A stretch of DNA of 64,000 nt from Plasmopara viticola (taxonomy: Eukaryota; Oomycota; Peronosporomycetes; Peronosporales; Peronosporaceae). Under the pieces are notes generated by a model that saw only the letters and a program-made list of their open reading frames with translations, did not search any database and was not told the DNA's origin. Both the position numbers and the translations under genes were made by a program. This document shows positions 46,828-57,663 of this stretch, piece by piece. The stretch covers positions 496,001 to 560,000 of the forward strand of contig MBPM02000027.1 in the NCBI GenBank assembly GCA_001695595.3. The letters run 5' to 3'. Position 1 is the stretch's first letter, and every line of letters begins with the position of its first letter.

Positions 46828-49014
46828 TCGTATCTGGAATGTCGTCGAAGAAGGCATCAGTCAGCTTTTTCTGCATTAATGTCAGTGATCATTGCGAGAT
46901 TGACACAATGATTTGTGTCTGGCAAGAGATCAATCTCGTATTAGACTTCTCATATTGTAACGATTGATAAGGATTTGTATTCATTCTTCAATGAATAGGG
47001 TCCATCGGAATTTCTAAGCTTAGACGCATTGTACGCTTTCAGCAAGGCTAATTTAAGACGTCTTCGATTCGGACGAAGGATGTAACTTTTAGAAAAATAA
47101 GTTGTCACTGCCAAAGCATCACCTCGGATATTGTTTAAGCTTAACTTGAGCCAATAATCTAGTACCTTCGAGCTTTATAAAACTCACAAAGTCCTATACC
47201 TATGGCAGTGCTTTCAATTAAGTGCGCCCGCCGTGGCACGACGACCGATTAACGAATGCTTTTACTTGCCCTTTTGTAGCCCCCAGAAGTAGATAGAACT
47301 TTGCATTCCTGCTCTCTCTTAGCAAAGCTGTATTGGTGGTATCTCACTTTTCACCTTTCCTTGCCAACCTATGTTACACGCTTGAAGAACGTAAATATTC
47401 GGAATTGGTGGTGGTGTTCTACCCACCTTTAATTTTGTGTGTACCTCTTCGGTTTGTGGGCTATTCATGTTTGCGTGTAAGTTTATGATACCAGCAGCTA
47501 TCAATGATATGTTAGCCACACGCGAATTTGCATTTGAATCGCTATTTCAAGCGCCTTGGCAGCCGGTTTTGTCAGCAAACTTTATTACTCGCTGAGAGCT
47601 CATTTAAGACGTCGTCACGTCTACTTATGGAGAAAAATCAGTGCTATGTTTTTGAACGTGCCGCTTCCATGGCATTCGTATAAATGAAATCGTTTATATT
47701 GAGCAATTGACATCTATGACCTCACTCAATCTATCGATGAAGACTTGATGCTTATCTAGCCGTGCCATGCTTAGAATAAAGTCATACTTGTCGATGAAAA
47801 GGACAAAAAGTAAATGTTCATCGTTGAACTCCTTAAACTTTTCGGCCAAGCCCTCTTCTACCCCAGGTAAGTTTGAAACGAATTCAAAAACTCAGCCAAA
47901 TAATAGCCCACTTAATTTGGCGGACCGCAATCAGTAAACGGTGCGTCAACGCGCCGAAGGCTACCAGTGCTCGAAACAGTTCATCATGTCTTTGTACGAC
48001 ATCGTGGACAACCGACAAGTAATCGCTTTTATGGTAAGCTTCAATGATGGGAGTTAATAACTATGGTGTTTTAGTAGTCTTTAGTGTGGCGCTGAACCCC
48101 AACTGATGACTGGCGCCTCTCTGGCTCTAAGGTTGCGGCCTTCACCAGCAATTTATGGAGTTCTAAGGACTTACTTTAATATGAGCACGGATCATGTGGC
48201 ATTACTTGCAAGAGCCAATGCTGATTTGCTCGGAAATGCTGACGTGCCTTGAGAATGTATTTTGGGTCATAGAGCCTATTAATACCACTACAACCCTCCA
48301 TCTAGGACATTCAAAAGAATGAATACTTTTGTAGCTGCACTCCGTTAAAATGACGACTTAAAAGCTCTGTACCATCGTCACTCCCTGCACTTAAAAAGAG
48401 TACGTGTGAGGCGAACCTACCTCTTCTTTGCTAAAACTATCCAAGTACACAATTGCCTGGACATCATGGTGGAGCGGCACCCCGACAATCAAGGCTGTCA
48501 GCTAATGCTCAAGTAGAAATTTGACAAAAATCACTGCTTCTAACTGCTCTTTTATGTTATCCAAGGACACGAAAATTTCAGTAAATTAGTATGACAGGAA
48601 GGTGCTTAGACCATCTCGACCGCTTGTTATAGTCATTTGCACCTAGTGTCTGTTTATATGATCGCTTAAGGTGATATCCCTATTTCTTAACTGAAAAAGA
48701 GGAAATTCAAATCTGTCTTTCCTATATAGGCAAAAAAACTTACCGCATTTTTTCTGTGTACAGGCTTTCCCAAAGGCTAATGGACCGTGTGCTACTTGGT
48801 TGGATGTCCCAGTGCATCAAACATTAATGTCAAAAAGTGCAATCTGTTGAAATGAGGCCTCAAACTTCGTGGGTTCTTGAGTTGAAAATAACCCCTTCAC
48901 TTTTTAACATGCTGTATTTGACCCTTTGCGCAAAAAAGTGCTTGGTGTGAATGTGCTATCCGCTATCTATTTACAAAGAGATAATTAACGACAATGTCTA
49001 TGCTCGAGTCGGCG
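46828..49014. other. Gene-poor spacer
   Basis: No gene or transposon protein recognised. Broken minus frames such as 47319-47519 carry no motif. Confidence 0.45.
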
Positions 49015-49175
49015 CACGAAGTGCTTTATGCTCTGTTCTCGCTCGCGACCAACGTCTGCTTGACGTAACCCAGGAGCTGGCGACTTGCAGTGCCGACTGC
49101 CTTGATTGTCTCCGCCACGACCTCAGCTCCGAAACGCCTAAACATGTCCGGCTCGTTCTTGAGCCTCGAGCGCAT
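49015..49175 (+). repeat. Relic of an unidentified dispersed coding repeat, copy 2
   Basis: The longer copy of the segment at 22455. The plus frame reads ARSALCSVLARDQRLLDVTQ and then ELATCSADCLDCLRHDLSSE, ending VRLVLEPRAH with a stop. It is clearly more G+C rich than its flanks and keeps a coding look. The parent gene is not recognised. Confidence 0.55.
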
Positions 49176-50130
49176 TAAAGCATCCCTCTGCAGATAAGTT
49201 GCTCGGCTGTGCCCCTCAACTCAAAAATTACGGCAATTTGTGCCCAAAATCATGTCTTACATTGTTGTCGTGCTCCTTTGGGATAAAAAATCAAAGGTAC
49301 AAAAGGGGATGCCTAGAAGCGTGTGTTTGATTTTTAAAGTTGTGGGCTCACGATTGCTTGACATTATTACACATTAAGGGCTTGTTGCTCGTGTAATTGT
49401 ATACAAAATTGGACGGATTATCCGCACGCGTCAATTGCACCTATTGACATGCTTATGAGACAAATAAATAGGGCAGTTGAAGGCACACTTTGTGCAAGTT
49501 GTGGGCTATTACTGTTGCTATCCAATTAAAGCGTCTTTGTTGACTGTGTCTGTCGTAAAGAAGCTTGTAAACATGGCTTTATTGATGGTGGAGAAATTCA
49601 GGTATCTTTAGAATCTGTAAAGTAACTTTTTTAAAAGTTGAGCTTTTTCTAATTGGCCGATTCTCTTCTAGTGACTATTGGCCCCTGCTGTTATACTAAT
49701 ATCAAATACTTTTAACTTGGTGAAATCGGTTAGCTTCAACGAATGCAAAATTGAGAATAATGTTCTCATCTTTTTTTTAATCGTGAGTACTAGAGTTGGC
49801 ATTTAAAATTAATCCCCTGAGCTACTGAAAGTGACGGTCGCGCCGGTTGACGTTACTTTTCCTTGGCAATGACGTAGCGACTACTTGTATTCCACATGCC
49901 CAATTCAAATTGCAGGATGTAACAATGAGGAAAACTGCCGATTTGTTAGGAATAGTCCTCATGACAGAGCGATGCGACTATACGTTTGTGCAACTTCTTT
50001 TAGTCAGCCATTTAGATATATGATTTTTTACATTCTGTTTCAATATGTATGTGTCAAAACGGATGGCAAACATTTTTTTCATTTTAAATGCCGTTATAAC
50101 GACGATATATGAGTTTCAAATTACCCAGAT
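49176..50130. other. Spacer upstream of the SDR gene
   Basis: AT-rich with no recognised gene. The final part must contain the promoter of the SDR gene at 50131. Confidence 0.45.
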
Positions 50131-51921
50131 ATGACACAGGCTCTCATAGCCAATCCAAATCTAGCAATGCTACAGGTGGAAGACGTGTCGATTGACGCTG
50201 CTAACCCAGATGGGATTTTGGTGATGGCTCCGGAGGAGATGCCTTTTACCGACGAGGAGATCTCCATTACCTACAAGGTTTTGGAAGTGCTAAGCAAGCG
50301 CAAGGAGCTCCTCGAGCAGCACAACATGCGCGACATGCGCAAAAAGCTGGCCCCTGTATCTGAGTACATGGAATGCCGCAAATTTGGTGGCATAGGTCGA
50401 AAGAAATATTTGGAAGACAAGGCTATTCGCGAAGAAAAGCGTGCACGCCACAACCAGCGCAAGATGCACGACCGTCACCACATCAACAGCTCGACGTTGC
50501 GTCGCGAGCGCATCGCTAAGCTCGATTCGCTCTTACAGCAGGGCAAGGACGACGCTACTGCTTTACCTATGATCGCTGATGGCGTGGCTGGTGAAGATGT
50601 GTGCCACGTTACAAAAACATTGGTCAATGGTCACGACCTGGAATTGCAGCAACTTTGTACGAACGATGCACAGAATGCTCTTAATGCAAAAGCGGTAGCT
50701 GACAAAGAAGAGGCGAGTGCTCTACTCGGATTTCGCTCATGCTACACATGCAAGAGTCGATTTGACAGAATTCACCACTTTTACGATCAGTTGTGTCCGC
50801 GTTGTGCAGAACTCAGTTTTTCTAAACGCTTTCAGACTTCGGATCTGCGTGGCAAGATAGCTCTCGTCACGGGTGCTCGCGTAAAGATTGGGTTCCAAGT
50901 TGCTGTAAAGTTGCTGCTCGCGGGAGCTGCTGTCATTGCTACAACGCGATTTCCAAAGGACGCAGCAGAGCGGTTTGCAAAGCACCCGGAGTACGAAACT
51001 TTTAAAGATCGTCTTCAGATTTTTGGCATTGACTTTCGTGATTTGGTGCATTTGGAGCAATTTTGCGACTTTGTCATGAGTCGTTACCCTCGTCTTGATA
51101 TTATTGTGCACAACGCGTGCCAGACCGTGCGTCGTCCGCCGACGTACTACAAGTCGCTCGTCGAGAAAGAGACGAAGGCGCTGGAGGCGAGCACCAAGGA
51201 GGTCCAAATGTTGATGAATCATCAGCAAGAGTTCGAGGTGCACATCACAGCACTGGCTCTTCCTCGATTGTCAGACTCGAAGAACTCCATCAACGCTGGC
51301 AATCACGTTGTCATGTCGTCTGCATTAAAGTCCCAGGTGCCCATGATTGCTGGTGATGACTTTTCAAGTGACAACGCTGAGGCGTTCCCGGAAGGCATGG
51401 TGGATGTGAATGGGCAGCAGGTGGACCTTCGCTCGCGCAATTCGTGGCTGTTGCGCATGGGCGAAGTTGCCACTCCAGAAGTAGCCGAAGTGTTTGCCAT
51501 CAACACTTTGGCACCATTTATCATCAACAATCGCCTAGTGCCGCTGTTGGAGAAGAGTGGTATGACCGACAGGAAGTTCATTGTTAACGTAAGTGCTATG
51601 GAGGGCAAATTTTACCGCTACAAGACGCCAAACCACCCGCACACAAACATGGCCAAGGCCGCTTTGAACATGATGACCCGCACATGCGCCGAAGATTTAA
51701 GCAAGAGAAACATCTACATGAACAGCGTTGATACTGGCTGGATCAATGACGAAAATCCACTGCCAAAAGCTCATGCCCACTCGCAGGCGCACAATTTTCA
51801 GACGCCTATTGATGAAATCGATGCCGCCGCCCGTGTGCTGGATCCGATATTTGTCGGATGCCTATCGGATAAGCCGGTTTTTGGCAAATTCCTTAAGGAT
51901 TTTCACCAGACTGAGTGGTAG
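50131..51921 (+). CDS. Short-chain dehydrogenase/reductase-like protein with N-terminal helical region and zinc ribbon
   Basis: SDR enzymes oxidise or reduce substrates with NAD(P). A single exon gives 596 aa from the ATG. Residues 1-200 are charged and mostly helical (PFTDEEISITYKVLEVLSKR, KKLAPVSEYMECRKFGGIGR). Two Cys pairs, CYTC and CPRC (about 205-228), form a probable zinc ribbon directly before the SDR fold. The cofactor motif is TGARVKIGFQVA (about 246), in place of TGxxxGIG. The NAG motif appears as HNAC. An insert of about 90 residues after HNAC carries LNxxx-poor linker sequence, then INTLAPF. The catalytic YxxxK site reads TNMAK (Thr 505, Lys 509), followed by AALNMMTRTCAEDL and MNSVDTGW. 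The Thr may be normal for this subfamily, but classical catalysis would be impaired. UPRT follows 143 bases downstream on the same strand. Confidence 0.9.
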   Translation: MTQALIANPNLAMLQVEDVSIDAANPDGILVMAPEEMPFTDEEISITYKVLEVLSKRKELLEQHNMRDMRKKLAPVSEYMECRKFGGIGRKKYLEDKAIREEKRARHNQRKMHDRHHINSSTLRRERIAKLDSLLQQGKDDATALPMIADGVAGEDVCHVTKTLVNGHDLELQQLCTNDAQNALNAKAVADKEEASALLGFRSCYTCKSRFDRIHHFYDQLCPRCAELSFSKRFQTSDLRGKIALVTGARVKIGFQVAVKLLLAGAAVIATTRFPKDAAERFAKHPEYETFKDRLQIFGIDFRDLVHLEQFCDFVMSRYPRLDIIVHNACQTVRRPPTYYKSLVEKETKALEASTKEVQMLMNHQQEFEVHITALALPRLSDSKNSINAGNHVVMSSALKSQVPMIAGDDFSSDNAEAFPEGMVDVNGQQVDLRSRNSWLLRMGEVATPEVAEVFAINTLAPFIINNRLVPLLEKSGMTDRKFIVNVSAMEGKFYRYKTPNHPHTNMAKAALNMMTRTCAEDLSKRNIYMNSVDTGWINDENPLPKAHAHSQAHNFQTPIDEIDAAARVLDPIFVGCLSDKPVFGKFLKDFHQTEW

Positions 51922-52064
51922 ACCTTAAATGCGAAATGCGGTAGATAGATAAAACATATCTTTTGGTCCCTTGACATATTTTGATTCGTCAAAACATTTC
52001 TTCGCAAAAATCCTATCTTGTTACTTTCTAGTATCTAACCGCGGCCAAGACAAAGACGTCAAGG

Positions 52065-53110
52065 ATGAAGGCAGACACACGCGTTGATAACAAGAAATAC
52101 GGACTTGCGGACGAGAGTAAGGTCTGGCACGCCACGCATCCAGTGCTGCACCATAAGTTGACCAAGCTACGTGATGAGTGCACCGACAGTCGTGCGTTCC
52201 GCCATCTGTTACGAGAAGTCACCTACTATCTCGGGTGAGCGTTGCTTGACTACGACTTGAATGGATGGCTATGAAGAAGTGGTAATTACGTTTAAAATGG
52301 TAGATATGACGCGACTGGTGACCTAGAGACGATCCCAAAATTGATCAAAACCCCAAAGGGTGGCCATCGAGGCGCCGAATTGTCAACGAATGTGGCACTC
52401 GTGCCAATTCTTCGCGCAGGTTTGGGAATGGTATGGCCACGTCGTTCATTTTTATATGGAAATTGTAGCTGATGAAATACGATTACATCGTAGGTAAATG
52501 CGATGCTCGATATTTTGCCAAACGCTTCGGTGCACCACATTGGTAAGTCAAATCGTCTGGATTATCAGCAAATCGTAAGACTAACAGCTCATAACGCGTC
52601 CAAGGCATGTACCGTAACCAGCAATCACTTTTACCAGTCCAATATTACAACAAGCTTCCAAAGGAATGTGATGTTGACGTCGCGATCGTTCTTGAGCCTG
52701 TCATTGCCACGGGTAAGAGTCTTCTAAAGTGATGATCGCTCGAAGCGTGCGCCTTAAGTGTTGTACCTCCTTAGCTGGCACAATCATCGCAACACTTTCG
52801 GTCTTGAAAACTTGGGGCGTCAAGAAGATTAAGATTGTGAGCGCAATCGCATCGAAACAAGGACTACAAGAGGTGTGCGCTAAGAATCCGGATGTAGAGA
52901 TCTTCTTGGCTGCAATCGACAATGAGCTCAGCGAGGTACGAATGTTTAAGCAAGGTAGACAGATCGACTCGCGCAAACATATTTTGATTGCTTATGTTGC
53001 TGCTGTATGTATAGGATGGATACATCCTGCCTGGCCTTGGCGATGCCGGCGATCGCGAATTCAAGACAGGCGCGCCAGTCGAAATCGGCCACAAAAAGCA
53101 GAAGCTGTAG
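52065..53110 (+). CDS. Uracil phosphoribosyltransferase (pyrimidine salvage)
   Basis: UPRT converts uracil and PRPP into UMP and pyrophosphate in the cytosol. There are six exons: 52065-52234, 52304-52430, 52494-52542, 52605-52712, 52775-52935 and 53015-53110. They total 711 bases (236 aa), the usual size. Each intron is 60-80 bases, GT...AG, and every join is in phase. Conserved blocks in order: VWHATHPVLHHKLTKLRDE, YDATGDLET, VALVPILRAGLGMVNAML, HHIGMYRNQQSLLPVQYYNK, the PRPP loop VLEPVIATAGTI (bacterial form DPMLATGGS), IDNELSEDGYILPGLGDAGD and REF. The C-terminal GLGDAGD uracil-site motif is created only by the exon 5/6 join, which supports the model. The first PRPP-loop acid is Glu rather than Asp. 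I see no damage, so the enzyme is probably active. A start upstream of 52065 by another exon is possible. Confidence 0.93.
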
Positions 53111-53710
53111 ATGTGGCTCACATCATTCATACCAAAAGTGAGTTTTCTAGGAAAATAATTGACAGAAGACTTTGTGAACGGAGATTAAAACTCCCCTGAC
53201 GATTGCTACGACACAACCGTCAGACAAATTGAGGCGGACACGAACTAACGAAAGCACCAGCCAACAAATTAAACGACGTATGATGCTTGCGTAATCATAC
53301 AGCAGCCTATATATTCTACGATTACATTAAGCTTTTAGATCTAATAAGCCAGCAATAGGTAGCTTGCAATCTAGTGCCAGATTACCGACAGTCAGCTATG
53401 GTTATGGTAATAACTAGTCTGGATTAGATATCTGAAGTCGGAACACGCGGCACTTAAGCGTACAGGTCTAGATTACTGAAAATAAACCATCGAGAATCGC
53501 GACATGGCAACTTGTCACGTCTGGCTAATTTGAAGCTGTAAGTATCTTCAATGTCATCAATTTGCATTGCCTTTCTAATCTGTCCTTAGCACTCAGCACA
53601 GTCCATCCTCTCACGGTATACAAAAAGTAATATTTTGGCGCTTTTGCAACGGTAACGAGTTACAGTACCTTAAGAAACGCTTGATCCCGCTTTAAATCTC
53701 TTTGTATTAT
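53111..53710. other. Spacer downstream of UPRT
   Basis: 3' flank of the UPRT gene; no gene recognised. Confidence 0.45.
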
Positions 53711-54219
53711 ATTGTATTACGTTATCGCGTTGCCAAGTTATGCACGTGCTAGGCTCAGTCTGGCTAGTCCACGGCATAGAGTGGTGTCCGCATACGTCGG
53801 GTCTCGTTCGGCGGGTAGTGCAGCCAGCACCGAGGTCGTGAGGGTCTTCCATTATTTTGTTTAGCTCTGACTTGGTAAGAGCCCAGGTGGCGCCCTGGTG
53901 CTGGAGACCGTCGCGTCGAGGGTGAGACTCGTTAGAGATTTACTCCGCATTGATGCTACGAGTTTAAGTTTGTATATCGCCAGTCATACCTCACAGAAGC
54001 TTCGGCAAATGCAAAGTCTACGTGCGTCTGCAAGGCTTCTCTTTTTTGTCTTGGCCGAAAGCATTACAAGTCACTTGTAGTACACAGCAAGTGCTGGCTT
54101 GCAAAGTTATTTTTAAATGTTCATTTGTCACCTGCACCTTCCCGAGAGCACCTGCCCGAAGCGCGCGAGCATTAAGCTCCCGCGCTTGGAAGGAGGGCGT
54201 TACCCCAACCTTTTCCAAG
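53711..54219 (-). repeat. Dispersed GC-rich element, copy 2, with 192-base extra segment
   Basis: Near-identical to 17927-18242 on both sides of an extra segment at about 53938-54129. Both copies resume at acctgca and finish at ccaaccttttccaag. The extra piece is AT-richer than the element. It is either an insertion into copy 2 or a deletion in copy 1. A few substitutions, such as gcccggtgctggata versus gccctggtgctggaga, separate the copies. Confidence 0.9.
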
Positions 54220-54604
54220 ACTAAATCTCTTTATTTAAAGTATTTCAAGGTGCGTGAAAAATGTTCACAGCGGAGTTCTTAGTGACCAAAATTTAATCAA
54301 GCGAGTTCTTCCGTCGTCGAAGACATGTTGAAAGCGCATGTGCAAATACGCCAAGGCGCTGAATCAATAAACCCTTACTTGTTGTTCTTGCCATGGACAA
54401 TGCCATGCATGCCTCAGTGGTATAATTACCGCTTTACGTCAAGAAGCTAGCGACCACACACGGTACTTTAACGCCACCAAGTTTTGTGACTAGGCTCTAC
54501 GCGAAAAGCATAGATGATTGAAAATCTGACTGCAAGAAAAAATAATACCACTTTTGCAAACTGTCAGCCACCCCTCCAAATATGAATTAAATTGAATGAC
54601 TTTT
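54220..54604. other. Spacer before the Mutator-like relic
   Basis: No gene recognised. The last 60 bases share a short cagccacc match with the flank of 59360-59517, so the Mutator-like element end may extend into this stretch. Confidence 0.4.
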
Positions 54605-56100
54605 ACAGCTTTTGATTGGCTGAAGGTCTCGGTTGGAAATCAATTTTCAGATATTACACCGCTCATACAAGCATCTTTACCCAAATACTAATTCTTCCAC
54701 GCATAAAAACGCGTCTTCCACGCAACCTTGCTTTATTCCGTCGCGTCAACATCAGCCATGAACACCGTAGAATCTTTCGCCGAACGTGTCTTCGACAATC
54801 TTGACGATGCTCGTACGACTTCAATCGCACAAATTAAGAGATGGGTACATTGTAGGCCTTAAACGTTACAAGTTTATCGGCAACAAAGTCGACCCAGAAA
54901 CGCGAATCATTAAAAAAACAACGCTCGTTCTGCTTTTTCAAGAATAAGATACCTGACATGGATGCAGAAGAACGTCACCGTATCAGACCTAGCCGCGGGG
55001 CCAGCTGAGATTTTCCGTCGACAACACCGTGACATGGGCTGTGGAAGTCACATGCGATGTGCACGACCATCCATTGTTTTAAGTCCCAAAAGTACACCCT
55101 GTTGGCTGCAAACACAACGCAGAACAACACGAAAAAAACTAGCTCAGCTGAGGCTGGGAAACAAGGCGAAATGCGCTACAGCTAGCTTGGACATTGCAGT
55201 GACGCCACGCGACATACAGAGCAAAAACACACGGCGAGAAAAAGGTTTATTGCGGGACGTACACCATAGCCTTGCTGGATAAGTTTACACCATCGACAAC
55301 GTACTTCACGCAACTCGATAGCGAGCAGTAGCTCGCACACCTTTGCTCATTATAGCACTTAGCCTAAGGAGATCTGTCAGCGATACACGGCAGGACGTGT
55401 ATAGTTAATGAACGCCACCTACAAATCCAAAAAGTACGAAGTATCCTTTCTGCATGTTGTCGGAGTGACTTCGAACATCCAAATCTTAATAATTGCCTGC
55501 TGCTTCATGCGGGCCGAGAAGAAGACGACTCTGTCTGTGCGATGAGCCATATCCACAATATCGTTGCAGAAAAAGGCATTGGGACTGGCGTTGGCATTAT
55601 ATTTGTTATTGAACGAGATACTTTTGCGGCTATGTTTCCTGCCTCGCATCGAATACTTTTTAGATGGCACATCAACAAGTACATCAGCTGCGAAGTTTGC
55701 AAGCAGTTTTGAAATATCAAGGCACACATACGCTGGCAGAAAAGATTAAATCGGTTGACGAGAACATCCAATGCTGATAGTTACAATCTACGACTTGCAG
55801 CTCTACGACAAAAATCTCCCTCGCGGGCATTTATGCGATACGTGGAAGATACTAGATTAACGTTGAAAGAGAGTTCACTGCCTACTACATGCGAAGGTCC
55901 AGGCATCTTGGTCACGACACGACGCCACGTGTAGAATTGGGGCATATTGGGGCATACAATATTAAAAATATTGTTTTGGTGCCTTGACTGGTGATCTTTT
56001 TGCCGTTGGCAATGTTCTCCGCCTCGCAAGTCTGGCTCAGCTATCAGCAATCCGGCACCTTTATGGTGTTGATCGTCAAACCGCAAACTTGCAATTCGGC
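54605..56100 (+). mobile_element. Mutator-like (MULE) DNA transposon, decayed transposase
   Basis: MULE transposases cut and paste DNA with a DDE active site. A 5' region (54605-54785, containing ATG at 54758 with MNTVESFAERVFDN) is repeated at 59517-59335 on the other strand. The coding remains then change frame repeatedly: WAVEVTCDVHDHPLF near 55035-55080 is the HxH end of the N-terminal zinc module. NATYKSKKYEVSFLHVVGVTS near 55410-55475 is the tyk...mpLlhivGvt block with the first DDE region. IIFVIERDTFAAMFPASHRI and FRWHINKYI near 55590-55690 cover the vtDre...CrWHi block; the second catalytic Asp reads as part of ERD. LTGDLFAVGNVLRLASLAQL near 55980 follows the stGDL..v pattern. Several stops and shifts make it inactive. 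Confidence 0.82.
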
Positions 56101-57663
56101 CAAAGATTTGGCAAAGTCATGATGAAGATACCACTAGCTTAATTGAGATCCGCATACCGACAATTTCGACGCCACTTTGAGGTTCTTGTTATTGATGTTA
56201 ACAACAAGATACTCTGATGTCGAAGACAATGACGACGAGGATGAGGACAAGGACGAAGGCAAGGATGATGAGTAGATGATGCACCAGTTGATGCCAATGT
56301 CGATCTCTAAAGAATTGATGAAGCGGAAGATCACGCATGTTCTCGTCATTTATGAGTCATCCTTGCAGGAATGAAGTGCGAAGCTCGCGAGCCCTGACTG
56401 TTGAAAATCTTAATTAACATTGGTGATTAGCGTAACACCAAAGTCAAGCAGTACCGCTAGCACCGTAGACGTTGGAACAAGGGGTTAAAGCCGCGATCAA
56501 AAGTTGACGGCTCTAATCATCGCAAAAGGGTAATTCTTGCAGATCTAGCAACAATTCTCGACGATCGGATCCTCGATCCTGTCTGAATCTGCGGCCGTGG
56601 AAGACCTGCTGGTGACGAGAGCCGCAACAGAATCAGCAACACCACGAAGCGAGACCTCTCCTAGCTTGAACACATTGAGAACGGGCTTGGATGCTTTACA
56701 TTAAAAGGGACATGCGTTTCTCCTAAGCAGCTTTGAGGAAAGTGACGCGACAAAACTTTTGCAAAAGATGGCACAAGACCAGCTTTTTTCTGTTCGAGCC
56801 AAGACTTATAGCTTCTGCACGGACGATACCGTGCCCAACAAGTCCTTCAATGGAGGTCGTCCTAAAGAAGACGTCATGTACTTTGTGAGTCCAAACCTAC
56901 TTGAAAATATGGCAAACATCATGTATCTAAACGACTGCCCGACCCGACCTAGCTGTGCTGCTTTTGTAGCCTAACGGTGTCATAAACAGTGGCCACTAGC
57001 AAAAAGGCTGTCAATTCTTTCTCGTGCGCTTATCATTTATATTGGGTTGGAGATCACACCGCTGCAACGTGTTCGTCGAAGGAATGGCAGGGGTGACCCT
57101 GCGACGTTTCGAGCGTCTTTGTGCTGAAAGAATAGAACAATGGAGTTATAGCTGACACTATCGCTTTTTTGTTCTCACATCTTTTTACCAGACCTAAGCG
57201 CCATCTTGGTGCAGCGTAATGTACATAATGTTTGGGTTTTAGGAGCAACTTGCTTGTTAAACATGGATAGCTCGTTTAAAAAAGCAAAATTCGCTTGGTC
57301 GTGTACAGTTGACTTAAATATTCTAATTACGACTATGTGTAGTACGCACACTGGTATGATAGGCAAGCGCAAGGGCATCAAGCGATGAAGTTATTGCAGT
57401 GAAAACCTGAACACGACACTAATCTTGCTCGTCAACCTTAGCGGGCCATTCCTTCTCATTTGCAACTGCTATTTTGTCGCTGCGGTTGATTGATGACACA
57501 GCTGTATACTTTGGGAGTTCAAATTCATTCGTGCATCAAACTAATTACATCCGAGCGAACATGAACTCGCAGTTTAAGCGTAATGAATTGTTGTTGTTCT
57601 CGCCTTGACTCATTCCATTGCGCTTCGGGAGCCGCACAACGACGTTCACGGCGTTTGAAACGC
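56101..57663. other. Gene-poor spacer, possible MULE 3' part
   Basis: Contains an acidic repeat-like stretch (aatgacgacgaggatgagga near 56227, translating to Asp/Glu runs) that may be the transposase tail. A 71-codon plus frame at 56759-56974 has no known motif. No second terminal repeat was identified. Confidence 0.4.

Noticed and set aside
49885..50112. 75-codon frame just upstream of the SDR gene considered as a 5' exon
   Set aside because: It ends at a stop before the SDR start, has no convincing donor, and its AT-rich composition is unlike the SDR coding sequence.
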